Translations under genes and position numbers: made by a program | Assembly (NCBI GenBank): GCA_029747585.1 | Contig: JAPEVF010000738.1 | Span: 1 to 22,362 of the forward strand | Source of the DNA: Pleurotus djamor | Taxonomy: Eukaryota; Basidiomycota; Agaricomycetes; Agaricales; Pleurotaceae | DNA length: 22,362 nucleotides | Direction of reading: 5' to 3' | Shown here: in pieces, positions 12,269-22,362 of the stretch | Layout of the letters: every line of letters begins with the position of its first letter | Position numbering within the stretch: the stretch's first letter is position 1 | The notes under the pieces: generated by a model | What the model was told of the DNA's origin: nothing | Database searches by the model: none | Seen by the model: the letters and a program-made list of their open reading frames with translations, nothing else

Positions 12269-12551
12269 ATGTTCTTGGATGCAGGCCTCACCCTCGTCGT
12301 CATGACCATTGCGTTTTTCTGTTTGTTTGCGTATGCGGTCCTCTTCAGTGCCTGGCTGCCTGCCACTAATATCTGGGTGCGCCATCTTCAATCCTCCACC
12401 ATTTTTCCAACAATGTTTTACCATTCACCAGGCATTGGACATGATTTCCCAAGACACTCATTACAAATACTTCGCCTTGCTAATGGTACCCACTACAAGC
12501 TACTTCGTCATCGCTAACTGGGTGGGATGGCAATACTATCGCAATTCTTGA
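12269..12551 (+). CDS. PIGY: PIG-Y/Eri1-like subunit of GPI-GlcNAc transferase
   Basis: Two exons (12269-12376, 12432-12551) join between codons to give 75 residues, close to the ~70 residues of human PIG-Y. The protein has two hydrophobic helices: LTLVVMTIAFFCLFAYAVLF near the N-terminus and YFALLMVPTTSYFVIANWVG near the C-terminus, ending GWQYYRNS. The second helix and the W-x-G-aromatic ending resemble PIG-Y (human tail WMGIKLFRHN). PIG-Y and yeast Eri1 sit in the ER membrane in the complex that starts GPI-anchor synthesis by transferring GlcNAc to phosphatidylinositol. With such a short protein the assignment rests on topology and the C-terminal motif. It converges on the Sfi1-like gene, with stop codons 90 bases apart. 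Confidence 0.75.
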
Positions 12552-12641
12552 ATGTCACAACAGTTCGAGATCATATGGAGTAGCATGATGGACACGAGCG
12601 AATAAATAAGTCATAAATACTGGACATCCGAACGAAACACT

Positions 12642-15600
12642 TCAAGATTGACCACGGACCGACGGTGGCCGAGACCGAGATTTCTGTCGAACCTGCTGCA
12701 GTTCTTGCCAAATTCTGCTATTTGGCGTGGCTGGGGCCCGGTCGACATCGCCCGAACCAGAGCTAGGTGCTTGCGTCCGGCGAAGTACACTTGGCCTAGT
12801 TGTCTCACTCTTGGCGTCGCTAAAGGGTGTTTTCGAACGAGCGGGGCTTACGCCTCTTATGGATCGAGTGTGTCTGCTAGAAACAGCGGAACGAGTGGGG
12901 NCTTGCCTCNTCGGGGCTTNCAAGAACACCCCGCGCGGCGACGCGCTGGTTTGTCGCTCGGTCGAGAGGAGCTTTGCGATGCCCTTGCGAGCCACGTATG
13001 GGTTACGCGGTGGTTCCTCAGTGACGCTCTCCCCATCGCTATCATCGGTCGTTTGTTCGTCCTGGGTCTGCTTGGCTACGCTACGTAACGGAACAGCAGG
13101 ACTTGGCCTAGAGGAATTCGTACTTGATCGTGGGGTTGAAGTGGGTAGGCGCAGATATCTCGCTCGACTAGAAATTACAATTTAAACGCGGGTCGCTTCT
13201 CGAAAACATGAAACACGTACGCCACTGCCTTCAGAGCCATTTTGGTGCGATAAACTTGCACCCACTTGTCCAAGTAGGCTGTCAGTACGGTTTGTCGATG
13301 CTTATCGCGCGCTGCCTTAGCCAGCATCGCACGGGGCATCTCTGCACGCCATTTTTGCCAATATTTGACCTTTGTAGAAGAGGCATGGAATCGAATGGCA
13401 GGGAGCGACTACAGATATGGATACACCGTTTAGACACAGGAGAAGGCTGGAAGTTAAGAGAAGCTTACCATCGTTTTGGCGTGCCATATTCCAAATGCTC
13501 GGAATAGCAAGTTACGCTGCATCTGGGCCATCACGTCTTGTTCCTGCAACCTTGCTTAGCACCATAAACAAAGCATTGGAGAGGGTAACTGACGACAGGC
13601 TTTAATCTCGCCGCCTTGAAGCGATCAATCCATTTATCCCAGACAACAGAGATGGTAGACAATTTCATCTGGTATTCTTTCTTTTGGAGAAGCAGGCGAC
13701 GGTGCCGAGACGCACGGGCCGCAGATAACCAACGATTGAAGACACGTTTGACGGTTTCTTATCAAAGATCAACCTACTATCAATAAATGGAAGGTCGAGC
13801 ACATTACCTTCCTGCTTGACATATTGGTAGCTTTCCATAAGATTCAACTCTTCCACATGTCGGATGCATACAGTTTTCCATTTTCCAAAGGCATTACTAT
13901 GAATCACATAGTCAGATAAATGAGTCCATAAATATAGTGTTGCGAACCTCATGAGCATGTTATCCCGACGTTGTGTGACCTCGATCTCTTTCAGCTTGAT
14001 ATCAACGACCCGTGTCGTCCAACGAGACATGACCTGAGACATTATTCGCTAGACCGACATGGAAGTTCGCGGGGAAAGATCGATAGAGGCAAGCTATCCA
14101 CTCACCAGATTGATAGATGTGACCATCGCTTCTTCGGCCAAACGGTAGTTACGAGCCTTTCGCGCGCGGTACAACCATTCTGACAAAATCTGAGACGACT
14201 GAGTAAAATATGCAAGAAAAGAATCTTACGATGGAAAGATGTCTGGAGTTGCTTAGTTGCGAAGGCTCGGAGCCGTTTCTCTCGCCGTTTCTCTGCCAGT
14301 TTTTCTTGCCAGCGAGTCCACGCACGACGGACGGTCAAGTGCTTCTCCACCATTCTTGCTTGTCTCTGCAACTTCAATTTTTCTCTCAGATGGGCCCGCC
14401 ACGCCTGGAAGGATGTGTGGTAAACACTGCGAATATAGTGTTGATCGGCCAAGTCCTCTGTGCTGCGCAGATTGACAATGGAGCGACGCCACTTAATCAA
14501 GGCCGACTTCGCATCGTAAGAAGTCAGTCTGCGAGAGAAGGCATCGGCCTGGGCTATATGCCTCATCTGTCATCATCTGCAATGCGAAGCAAAGCATAAT
14601 ATGGACGAACCTTCGCGTTGCCTCTGAATATCCACAGCCCGTATCCAATCAGCCCATACCTTTCTTAAAAGACGCATCGACTTGACACGCTGGAGAAGCT
14701 GACCACGTTCTCGCGCTTTCCAGACCCGCATCACGGCACGAAGGAGAATATCATCTTGGCGATGAACGTGCTTGTCGGCGCGGTTATCCAAGTTCTATCG
14801 AGACGAGAGTGTTACAAAGCCCTTGAATCTCGCAAATGGTGAAACAAACCTTGAGACGCGTCCTTGCTGCCTTCCAAGATCGTAGTGCACCCTTCAAAAT
14901 GATATTATCATGGAAGGCTTCCGCTTTACGAGATGTACATCTATGAAGTTTTTGAGAGATGCACGACATATATTTAGTGTGAAAACTTACATTCTCCGCT
15001 TCCAACGCGTCATGCATTGGTCCATAAGCCGCACAGAGATGGCATCTTCAATGGATTTCTCGGCAAACCTCAATTGAAGGGCCCTCCTCCAACGATACCA
15101 GTTCGACTTCAGGACCCGTAAATCGCTGGACTTGGTGGCTTCATCAGCAAGGCCATCAAGGTCGTCCAAGATTCCTAAGCCATTTCGCCATCGTTTCAGG
15201 TAGATTGAGAGAATGTGTTTCCTATAATGTTCGTCGGCAACCCGTGACTGCATTGATTGCTTCCATTTTAACCAAGAGGCCTTGATTAAGTTGGCTTCCC
15301 TCGATTCGCGCACCAGTTTCATCTTCATCCTCATGTCGTGACGCCATTGCTGTTGCTTCTTGACCTTAAGCTTTGCTTTCCATAGGTCGAACATGCGACG
15401 TAGGCACCGTTGGTTCGAGATGGCAGCAACTCTTGTGTATACATGTATTCTTGCTGCGGTACGGTCTCGCCATCGTTGGAGGTGGGTCTGTATGATGATG
15501 TTGTCCCGTGCTTCGCTAATTTGATCGTTCGTGGTCTTTACAGGGAATATGATGATAAGCGCAAACCAAGAGCTATTGAACTTACTATGATCCAGTCATA

Positions 15601-16593
15601 ATTTTGCTTCCAAGCATCCCAATAGCGCTCCAGCAATTTGTCGATATAAAAGCGATGGGCCTCCTCTTCATTTCGCTGCATCTCTATGTTTTTCCAGGCA
15701 TCCTCATCGTTGACAACGCTACTCTTGACTTGTCTTGCACGAGCGATTGCTTGTTTAGCGACCAGTGCGCGTTCATGTGGGTCCTTCGGTAGTGCATGTT
15801 CACTGAGTTTGCTTGTAATGGGCCGAGATGGTAGTAAAGGATTGTGGCCTGTTCGTGATGGTACTGAACTTCGTGGGGTATCGGTTACGGTCTTATGCTT
15901 TAACGGGTCTTCCCTCTTCCATGATTGACGATTTGGTGGTCCAAGCTTGCTTGAGGGTCGTAATTGAACAGGTGGCATCAGAAGCGGGAAGTCCTGTAGC
16001 TTCGTGATGTGGTCCTCTGTAACATCCGAGGCGATTGCAGAAGGGACGGGCGACGGCGAACGACAGAGATCACGCAGGGGTCGACGTGCTTGATCTCGAG
16101 ACATCCGGGATTCCATTTCGGGATATTTGGAAGCCGTACGTCCGTTGTCGGTAGAGAATAAGGTGTATGACTCGTCATCGCGAGGCAGTGGGGCAAATGA
16201 TTTTTTGGTTGGTCCAATAGCTGGGGGCTTACGGGGGAATCCGTTTTGACGCTTCACTTCAAGCCATTTATCCTGCCAATTAACTCCCTTCACATTTCCG
16301 AGCTTCAAGATCTTTCCATAATATACCACTTCGGTTGGGTCCAAACCTCGTTGCTGCAAGATATCGTTGTAGGCCTTGAAGACGGTAATGAACGATGTGG
16401 CGTTTGGACCAGCACGCTCAAGAACAGCATCGAGCAGTTCAACGTCTTCAGGCAGAAGATTAGAAAGCTCTGGGACGGCCAATGTGGAAGCTCGGGATAC
16501 GGTACTTGACGCGCTGGTCGGTGCGACGCGTCGAGGTTGACGAACGACTCGCTTCGGTTCTGGAGAAGATCGAGTCGGGTTGAAGTCGAGCAT
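12642..16593 (-). CDS. SFI1: Sfi1-type centrin-binding spindle pole body protein
   Basis: Twelve exons: 16593-15586, 15535-14991, 14940-14850, 14794-14611, 14553-14230, 14179-14106, 14048-13948 (or from 14033), 13896-13808, 13757-13594, 13543-13469, 13408-13221 and 13167-12642; about 1,120 residues. Exon 1 encodes an N-terminal helical region (LLPEDVELLDAVLERAG) and a disordered Ser/Pro/Arg-rich part. Exons 2-11 encode about 20 repeats with a Trp roughly every 30 residues (HLQRWRDR, SWLKWKQSM, YLKRWRNGL, NWYRWRRAL, AWTRWQEKL, FNRWLSAA and others). This is the Sfi1 pattern that binds centrin/Cdc31 along one long helix at the half-bridge. Exon 12 is a disordered basic C-terminus containing three N characters. 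Intron 7 (13947-13897) is 51 bases, divisible by three and stop-free, so its retention would also keep the frame. Confidence 0.9.
12901..12920. other. Three unresolved bases (N) in the last SFI1 exon
   Basis: Single N characters stand at 12901, 12910 and 12920, making three codons of the Sfi1-like C-terminus ambiguous. The frame is open on both sides, so they look like low-quality calls rather than a gap of unknown length. Confidence 0.95.
13221..15535 (-). repeat. Sfi1 (centrin-binding) repeat array
   Basis: The array covers about 20 degenerate units, each centred on a Trp preceded by hydrophobic residues and followed by basic ones, spread across ten exons. Repeat borders do not follow exon borders. 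The units are diverged at DNA level, so this is an old protein repeat rather than a recent tandem duplication. Confidence 0.8.
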
Positions 16594-16850
16594 GTCAAGA
16601 TCACCGACGCAGCGGGACGCCCGAGAATAAACAGAAAGCGTGGGCAAGGTTTGAGTTAACCGTGCATGCCAATGGGCGAGACAGAACACCTGCCCGTGGC
16701 GCACACGTGACCGAACACTACAGGCACCGTCATTGAAACACGGTCAAACAATCGAGATTCGAATGCAATAACTTGGCGATAACTGCACGAAACATGGTAT
16801 GGGTACTAGTATACAGGAGATACAGAAAGATAAAGGTACAGTGAGTAGCA

Positions 16851-18276
16851 TCAGAAATACACACGCGTCGCGCTACTAAGCGATGATTCCACAGGGCAAT
16901 AAGGGCACTTCACGCGCCTATGCACCTAGGTGAGTAAAGGAGGGAGCTCACGGCGTGGCACTCACCCTGCTGGTTTATTGAGTTTCGATAAACTGTCCTG
17001 CGTTAGAACATGTCCACAAGCCATCATCATTGGTGGGTTGTCCTTCGAAGACTGTTCTTTGGAAACAGGACAGGCGAATATGGAGTGGTATCGATTCTCA
17101 GGTGGCACAGCAATTTCGATCTGAGGAATACACATTAGTTGGATCAGGAATTAACAATACAGAAACACATACTGGAAGTTCGTCAGTTTGACTCCATTCA
17201 CTCTTCCTCTCTCTCATGACCTTTCGTCCCTTCTCGATACGAGCGAGTGCTCCGCCACCTCCGATATCGCCAACAACACGAAGTGGGAGCTGTCGGCTCA
17301 TGCCCAGGCTTGCACAATATTCTTTAGCAAACAGGGGTCCCAGTTCGAAGTGTAAAGAAGGGGAGGCCAAGTCTGCATAAGGGGACCTCTGTAACCGAGA
17401 CAGCGGGAGGAAAGCCACGCATCCAAGCAGACGGAAGAATTCAACCTCGTGGTGTTTGTAAAAAGGGCGCAGTTTGGCGTTGGCGTAGGCAATGGCTGGG
17501 CGTGGATCGGGAGGATGATTTGACAAGAGTAGACGGATGTACTCAGAACGATGGAGACAAAACTCGAGAGGCGAAGAGCGTTCACGCAAGAAATCCCTTC
17601 TCTGTTCCACCCACCTAGGATGAGTTGAAGAGCCTTAAGTTAAAACGGGGCACAACTTGCAAAGTACTCACTCAAGGGCAGGAGAGATGTCGTGATCTTG
17701 TAGTGCCTTCAGGATTTGATGAAGGCCAACAAATTGGGACCTGAGTTCAGTAGAAATCTCAACGTCAGACTCCTGGGAAGAGGATGCGTAAGAAATGATA
17801 CATCCGAATACAATGGCATGGACTAACTTCAAGGAAGGTTTGTGCTAAGTCAAATTGACCAGCCCGCAGGAAGTGAATGGCGATCGTTCGTTCTAAGGCT
17901 GCAACCGAGGATGAGGAAGTAAACAAATCCGAGTATGATGGTAGTGAATTGGAGAATTTCTAACCACTGCTTGGATCAATGTGAAGATATGTGAGGTGCA
18001 CTCCCAACCCACTTTGTCTAGTCCTTTCCCAAACCTCGATAACGAGGAGTAAACCTCCTTGTGGCGGTCGTCTACGTCCTTCTTGCAAGCCTCAACGGAC
18101 TTGGGCAGCTGAGATATGACAACGCTAGGGACCTCGCCGGATTCGCATTGGTGTTTCGCAGCTCGAAGGGTTGAAATAAGGCTGTCAAGACTGTCCAGCA
18201 TAGACGGGCCTTTTCCTTTGGTATTCTGGTTGGTGAGCTTTTCCAGTTTGTCGATCTCCGTAATGAGTGCATCCAT
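16851..18276 (-). CDS. RMD5: Rmd5/Gid2-like RING subunit of the GID/CTLH E3 ubiquitin ligase
   Basis: Six exons: 18276-18009, 17898-17828, 17772-17672, 17614-17173, 17120-16966 and 16917-16851, giving 367 residues. The N-terminus (MDALITEIDKLEKL, then SSLSRFGKGLDK) resembles Rmd5/RMND5. The CTLH/CRA region spans exons 2-4 (HFLRAGQFDLAQTFLEES, ALEWVEQRRDFL, SPLEFCLHRSEYIRLLL). The C-terminus is the degenerate RING: RYHSIFACPVSKEQ (Cys311, with Ser314 where a second Cys would normally be), MACGHV (Cys329, His331) and VKCPYCP (Cys350, Cys353). The missing second Cys is, as far as I recall, normal for this family. In yeast, Rmd5 pairs with Fyv10/Gid9 in the ligase that degrades gluconeogenic enzymes. 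The first intron (110 bases) is unusually long for the window. Its start is 161 bases from the divergent NSA1-like gene. Confidence 0.93.
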
Positions 18277-18437
18277 CTCTACGTTATAGGCGCCTCCTGG
18301 GGCAGAATGTGAAGAAGAACGTTGAGTGTCGAAAGGTTGACGTCAAGGGACGTTGAACGGAATTGAGCCCAGAGCGGAACACGAGCGCTCCCCTAGAAAT
18401 TCCCATTCTTAGCCCCTGTAGCAAACAAAATTTAGCA
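18277..18437. promoter_or_regulatory. Shared promoter region, RMD5 / NSA1
   Basis: This gap of 161 bases lies between two divergent ATGs. It has no TATA box that I can defend. It must host both 5' untranslated regions and is inferred from gene orientation only. Confidence 0.45.
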
Positions 18438-19908
18438 ATGCACCAATTCCTCGTCGGCGATGAGCTTGGGAACATAAAACGAATTCGATATGGATTCAAG
18501 GACCGGACAGAACCAGGCTCGTCGACATACGTGGTTGATCAACTTTACAACGGTGCTCAAGCCTCAAATGCTGCTGTCCAAGCTATGACGACGAGCTCAG
18601 AAGGACTGCATATGGTGAGGTTCGAGCTACCTGTTTGGCTGCACTCGCGACCTTACTGCAGGCCCGTGAATTTATAGACTGTATCTGCTTGTGCAAACAA
18701 AACCCTCACGAGTTATCAATACGACGACTCGGGAAAATTCACTCTAACGAACCAGTGGACGGAGTCTCGAATGAGCCATGCTGCCAGGTTTGTCGGGCTG
18801 AGTGTCTTAAATAAGTAGGTTCCTTCTATTCCTAAATTTCGAGACCCAGGAACTGAACTTTCAAATCGTATAGCTGCGTATACTCGTGCACTTCGAACGG
18901 TGCATTGCGAAAGACAAATTTCTCTGAAGACCTATCTCACCAACACCAACTTGCGGCCCTCCCCAATAACCTGGCTGGCTGGCGCGTCTCACCTACCGCC
19001 GACGCATTTACGTATGCTGGCGATGAAGTCGACGTCTCTGTCTGGGACTTCGAGAAAGCTTTCGCCAGCCAACCTCAGAAGACCAGTTCAGCAGGCAAAC
19101 GGAAACGATCTGACGTCCTGCTCCCCGCAGAAATTTGGAGGGCGAAAAATACTGTGAGCAGACTACTTCCTTCCCTCACATTACTGCTTTCTCATTCACC
19201 CGCAGGTTGCGAGCGACGGCCTCGGACTCCGACAACCTGTCAGAGTCTCTGCTCTAGCATACCTCAATCACCAACCCTCTGGAGCCCATATTTTCACTGG
19301 CACGCAATTTGGAGATGTCCGTAGATATGATATCAGAGCAGGTCGCAAACCAGTGTCCGACTGGAATACTTTTAAGAATGGGAGCGGAGTCAAAACTATC
19401 GAAGCTGGGGTCCACGAACAGTACGAACCCCCCACTTCCTTCCCAGATCTACATTCATATCCTTCGCAGCCAAATCCTTGTGAGTGACACTCAGACGCGA
19501 CTATTTTCATTGGACACGAGGAAAGGGTCTGTCAGCTACGGTTACCAAGGTCATCTCATTCTCCCTTTCCTCCTTTACACATTTGGTTAACATCGCGTAG
19601 GTATATCTGGGGCGGTTGCATCAATAGCGGTCTCAGATCAATACATGGCATCCGCATCTCTAGATCGTTACGTCCGTATACATAGTGTACCCTCGCCATC
19701 TGGACCAGACGAACAAAAAGGCGAAGTCTTGGAAAAGATATTCGTGACTAGCACACCCACCGTGGTGATCTGCGATCGAGATGATAATGCACGCCCAATC
19801 TCCCCGGACGAAAATGAAGACGATGTATGGCAAAGCATGGAGCATGCTGTTGATGAGGAAGAGGAGGAAGAGAGGGAGGAATCAAGGAAGCAGCGGAAAC
19901 GACATTGA
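18438..19908 (+). CDS. NSA1: Nsa1/WDR74-like WD-repeat ribosome biogenesis protein
   Basis: Six exons: 18438-18614, 18678-18814, 18874-19153, 19206-19420, 19470-19549 and 19601-19908, giving 398 residues. The start MHQFLVGDELGNIKRIRY opens the first blade. Later blades show IFTGTQFGDVRRYDIRAGRK, ILVSDTQTRLFSLDTRKG and YMASASLDRYVRIHSV, the arrangement of Nsa1/WDR74, a seven-bladed propeller. Between them lies a more variable segment with a basic KRKRS motif. The C-terminus is an acidic run of Glu followed by a basic KQRKRH, as in nucleolar assembly factors. Nsa1 belongs to pre-60S particles and is released by the AAA-ATPase Rix7; this is family knowledge. The stop is 64 bases from the stop of the convergent pirin gene. 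The splice phases all agree. Confidence 0.92.
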
Positions 19909-19972
19909 TTAAGAATAATCGAGTACATAAAATTACAATTACACGCAGTATAGTATTCCTCAACGCTATTTC

Positions 19973-21611
19973 TCAACGGCGCTTGACGTTGCCAATCTCA
20001 CTCTTCCATGTGTGAGCCTTCTCAAAACCATTCAAACCCATTTGGTCTGTCGGGAAGGCTTAGACATATTCAAGTCAGTTCATTGGCATATTACTTACAA
20101 TCGAGGAGCGTCTTCTGTATTTCTTCGCGGTTCGTCATAACGAACGGTCCATATTGGAAAACAGGTTGATCGAGCGGTTCGCCAGCGACCTGATTGAATT
20201 GATATCTCAAACATGGTCCTTTCAGAAGGCGCCACCGATAGACTCACCAAAACGAACTCGGTACCATCTTCGGCCGCAGACAATTTCACGCCATTTTGTT
20301 CCCCATCAGAAGACAACACAAGTGTGTGGAAGGCATCTTGGGGGATCGTCTCTTCGCCAACGAGCACGGAGCCTTTGAAACCTACGATCTGGTTAGTGAT
20401 TACGTTGAGAAGCCATCTATCGAACAACATACCATAGATAAAGGCCGTCCAACCAGCGGCTAGGATTCATACCAGTGAGTACCGAAGCCAATGACGATTG
20501 AGATGCATGACATACGAATCTCCTGGAATATAGACGGGCCCTTCTTATCGAAGATAACGTGGAAGTACCAGCAACCGCCCAAAGGTCGTACAGGAGATTC
20601 GATTCCGTAGCTTTTACCACTAATGACTTTGATCTTAACGCCGCCCTCTGGACCTTCCGGGTAGGCGGTGGGGATCCTGTTTGAGACATTGCAGGTGAGA
20701 TGGACAGAGCTTTAAAGGATATGCCATGAACACATACTGTTCCGGGCCGAGTTCTTGGTATGAGGGTTCCTGGACACCAACCAATCAGATTTCAAAGGTT
20801 TGAAAGGAGCTGTCGACGTACCACCATCTTGTACTAAACGAGTCGTTCAATTACTAGATCTCTCTATAAATTACATGAAAAGCTCACTTGTTTCGGTAAG
20901 TCAACCCATAATTGCATTCCTCTGGGATCCGGAGACCCAGCTTCGTGTACGGGCATTTCAGCGTGGATAATGCCGCGTCCTGCACACATCCATTGCACAC
21001 CTCCAGGCTCTATGACAGAAGGTAAACACAGGTCGTGCAAACGTATAATAGCATGCTCACCAATAGTGCCTTTATGACCCGCAGAATCTTCATGGCGACT
21101 CGACCTACCATCCGTCCAATTGGATTGGCCGCAAAGGAAATGTGGAATTACACTTACCCTTCCAACATGTAGGTTACCGTGGCCTGTCCACGGTGCGGGT
21201 GGTCGGGGAAACCCTGTTATTCAAGTTTGAGGATCACACCAAAGACAATACGAAGCCCACTCACAGCTCCTGGCTTGACGTGGAAATGGTCCAGCATCAG
21301 GAAAGGGGATAGATTTCGCAGGTTTGGGGTCCCAATGGACCGCCTGACGAGAGCACCATCTCCCTGGACACTAGTAAATATCGCAGCTAAGTATACTATA
21401 CAGAACGACAACCCACCTCTGGCGTTTCGACCGCAAGAACCTTCTTGATAACGCGTCGTGAAACCGACGAGGCAATTCGCGATGACATGGCAGGTTCGTT
21501 GGCGGTGATTGGGGTAGTAAAGTTGTTTTGACCTTGGAAGTAGTAAGAGTACGAAGCGTATGCTAGGATGGCGATAAGTGCTGAAGCTGAAGCGTAGATG
21601 CTTTTATACAT
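19973..21611 (-). CDS. Pirin family cupin protein with N-terminal hydrophobic segment
   Basis: Twelve exons: 21611-21417, 21363-21265, 21213-21158, 21104-21061, 21009-20888, 20833-20822, 20769-20738, 20676-20516, 20459-20433, 20381-20248, 20189-20099 and 20046-19973; 348 residues. The pirin signature is complete: LSPFLMLDHFHVKPGAGFPD, then HPHRG (His103, His105) and GIIHAEMP (His147, Glu149), the four metal ligands of the N-terminal cupin. Next come LWVDLPKQYKMVEPSYQEL and the second cupin. The tail is FEKAHTWKSEIGNVKRR. Pirins bind iron and serve as redox-sensing transcription co-regulators or quercetinases. Exon 6 has 12 bases and exon 9 has 27. A hydrophobic Tyr/Ala-rich segment (residues 1-25) precedes the usual start, which would correspond to Met42 (21488). 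That segment might be a signal anchor or presequence. Confidence 0.93.
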
Positions 21612-21798
21612 GAACCCCAGTCCCCAAGTCCGATCATGACTTCAAATCAAAGTCGCTTGTCGGTGATACGCCAAGAGTCAGTCCTGCCTCTTTAGGAACA
21701 AAACGCTCATGGATGGTCATCAGATTACAAATCAGCCCCTTTGAAGCCCGTGATGTGCGTCATACAAATTAGCCCAACGAAAAGTATTTACCAAGTAT

Positions 21799-22362
21799 TT
21801 ACAACGAATCCCACATCTTCCTCCAACCAGTACGTTCTCCCTTGGCCTTCTCTTGTGCCAAGTATTTCTCCTCTTCTTCGTCAATCTGTGCCAGGCCCGA
21901 TACCAGATCCACGTGTTGGGCCGGAATGACTTTGGTCTTGAAAGTGAATTTGTAACCAATCCAAAGGAAGAAGAAGACAGGTATCGCAATGTAGGAGCTA
22001 TAACGTCATATTCATTGTGATGCCCGAGTGTAGAGACTGACTCGGTACTCACGTAACAAAGTTGTCCTTGGTGAATGGGATGAATGTGTCAAATCCTTTG
22101 AAGAATGTGATAATGCCTGTGACGATCAAGGCGAACCAGCTTCCCCATGGTTGGAAGGGTGCTTTATAAGGCAAGGAATCTCTTGACTTTCCTTGCGCTT
22201 TCAAGGCACGCATGAACGAGCTGTTCCATTCATCAGAAGGACCGGGCACGGTGAGAGCATCGACACTTACATATGTGAATAGGCAATGCACATCCATGTG
22301 AGCGCTCCGAATGTTGATACCAGGTTGACAAACCAAGTGAAGACTAGAGGAAACCCAAGATA
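21799..22362 (-). CDS. Amino-acid permease, C-terminal part (5' part outside window)
   Basis: Three exons are visible: 22362-22271 (partial), 22220-22053 and 21997-21799. They encode the last part of an APC/YAT-type permease: VFTWFVNLVSTFGALTWMC, then YSHISFMRALKAQG, YKAPFQPWGSWFALIVTGII, FKGFDTFIPFTKDNFV, IAIPVFFFLWIGYKFTFKTK and a cytosolic tail with the VDLVSGLAQIDEEE motif. Hydrophobic stretches fit transmembrane helices 10-12. The SH-x-x-FM-x-A-x-K-x-QG motif and PY-K-APFQP after it are typical of fungal general amino-acid permeases (Gap1 family), which import amino acids at the plasma membrane. The left edge is uncertain: bases near 22344 (CTCTAG on the minus strand) look like an intron acceptor, so the first few codons may be intron. 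Confidence 0.9.

Noticed and set aside
15538..16704. Longer start for the Sfi1-like protein at 16704
   Set aside because: The extension has no ATG at its head and a composition unlike the protein; the ATG at 16593 begins the low-complexity N-terminus normally and leaves a usual spacer to RMD5.

Overview
This is nuclear DNA of a filamentous fungus, most likely a mushroom-forming basidiomycete (Agaricomycetes). The evidence is short single-exon-poor genes packed on both strands, about 70 spliceosomal introns that are nearly all 48-65 bases long with GT...AG ends, and a set of conserved eukaryotic housekeeping proteins. The taxonomic call is an inference from gene architecture and protein similarity remembered from the families. 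I found no transposon, tRNA, rRNA, CRISPR array, prophage or secondary-metabolite cluster. Three isolated N characters show that it is a draft assembly.

Layout from left to right: the 3' end of an unrecognised gene (+, 1-264); a mitochondrial LETM1/Mdm38 protein (-, 629-2864); an ALKBH1-type 2-oxoglutarate/iron dioxygenase (+, 2894-4460), whose start codon lies only about 30-50 bases from that of LETM1; ribosomal protein eS21 (+, 4614-5067); a Gyp7-type TBC Rab-GAP (+, 5360-8366); an aprataxin/Hnt3 DNA-repair hydrolase (+, 8469-9368); a Gfo/Idh/MocA oxidoreductase (-, 9446-11354); a small unrecognised coiled-coil protein (-, 11596-12119); a PIG-Y/Eri1-like GPI-anchor subunit (+, 12269-12551); a large Sfi1-type centrin-binding repeat protein (-, 12642-16593); the RING subunit Rmd5/Gid2 of the GID/CTLH ubiquitin ligase (-, 16851-18276); the ribosome-biogenesis WD protein Nsa1/WDR74 (+, 18438-19908); a pirin with an N-terminal hydrophobic segment (-, 19973-21611); and the 3' part of an amino-acid permease (-, 21799-22362).

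The genes belong to unrelated core processes (mitochondrial ion balance, nucleic-acid repair, ribosome synthesis and composition, vesicle traffic, GPI anchors, spindle pole body, regulated proteolysis, amino-acid uptake). I see no shared pathway. What joins them is compactness: three head-to-head pairs share short promoters, three tail-to-tail pairs have stop codons 64-90 bases apart, and tandem spacers are about 100-300 bases.

All exon structures were worked out by hand from splice consensus, reading phase and family conservation. The points most worth checking are a probable one-base error or 28-base intron in the Rab-GAP, a GC-AG intron in the ALKBH1 gene, the extreme LETM1/ALKBH1 head-to-head overlap, micro-exons in pirin, and a series of RRPS motifs at the N-terminus of the oxidoreductase. 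I do not see strong evidence of a wholly new biological system here.
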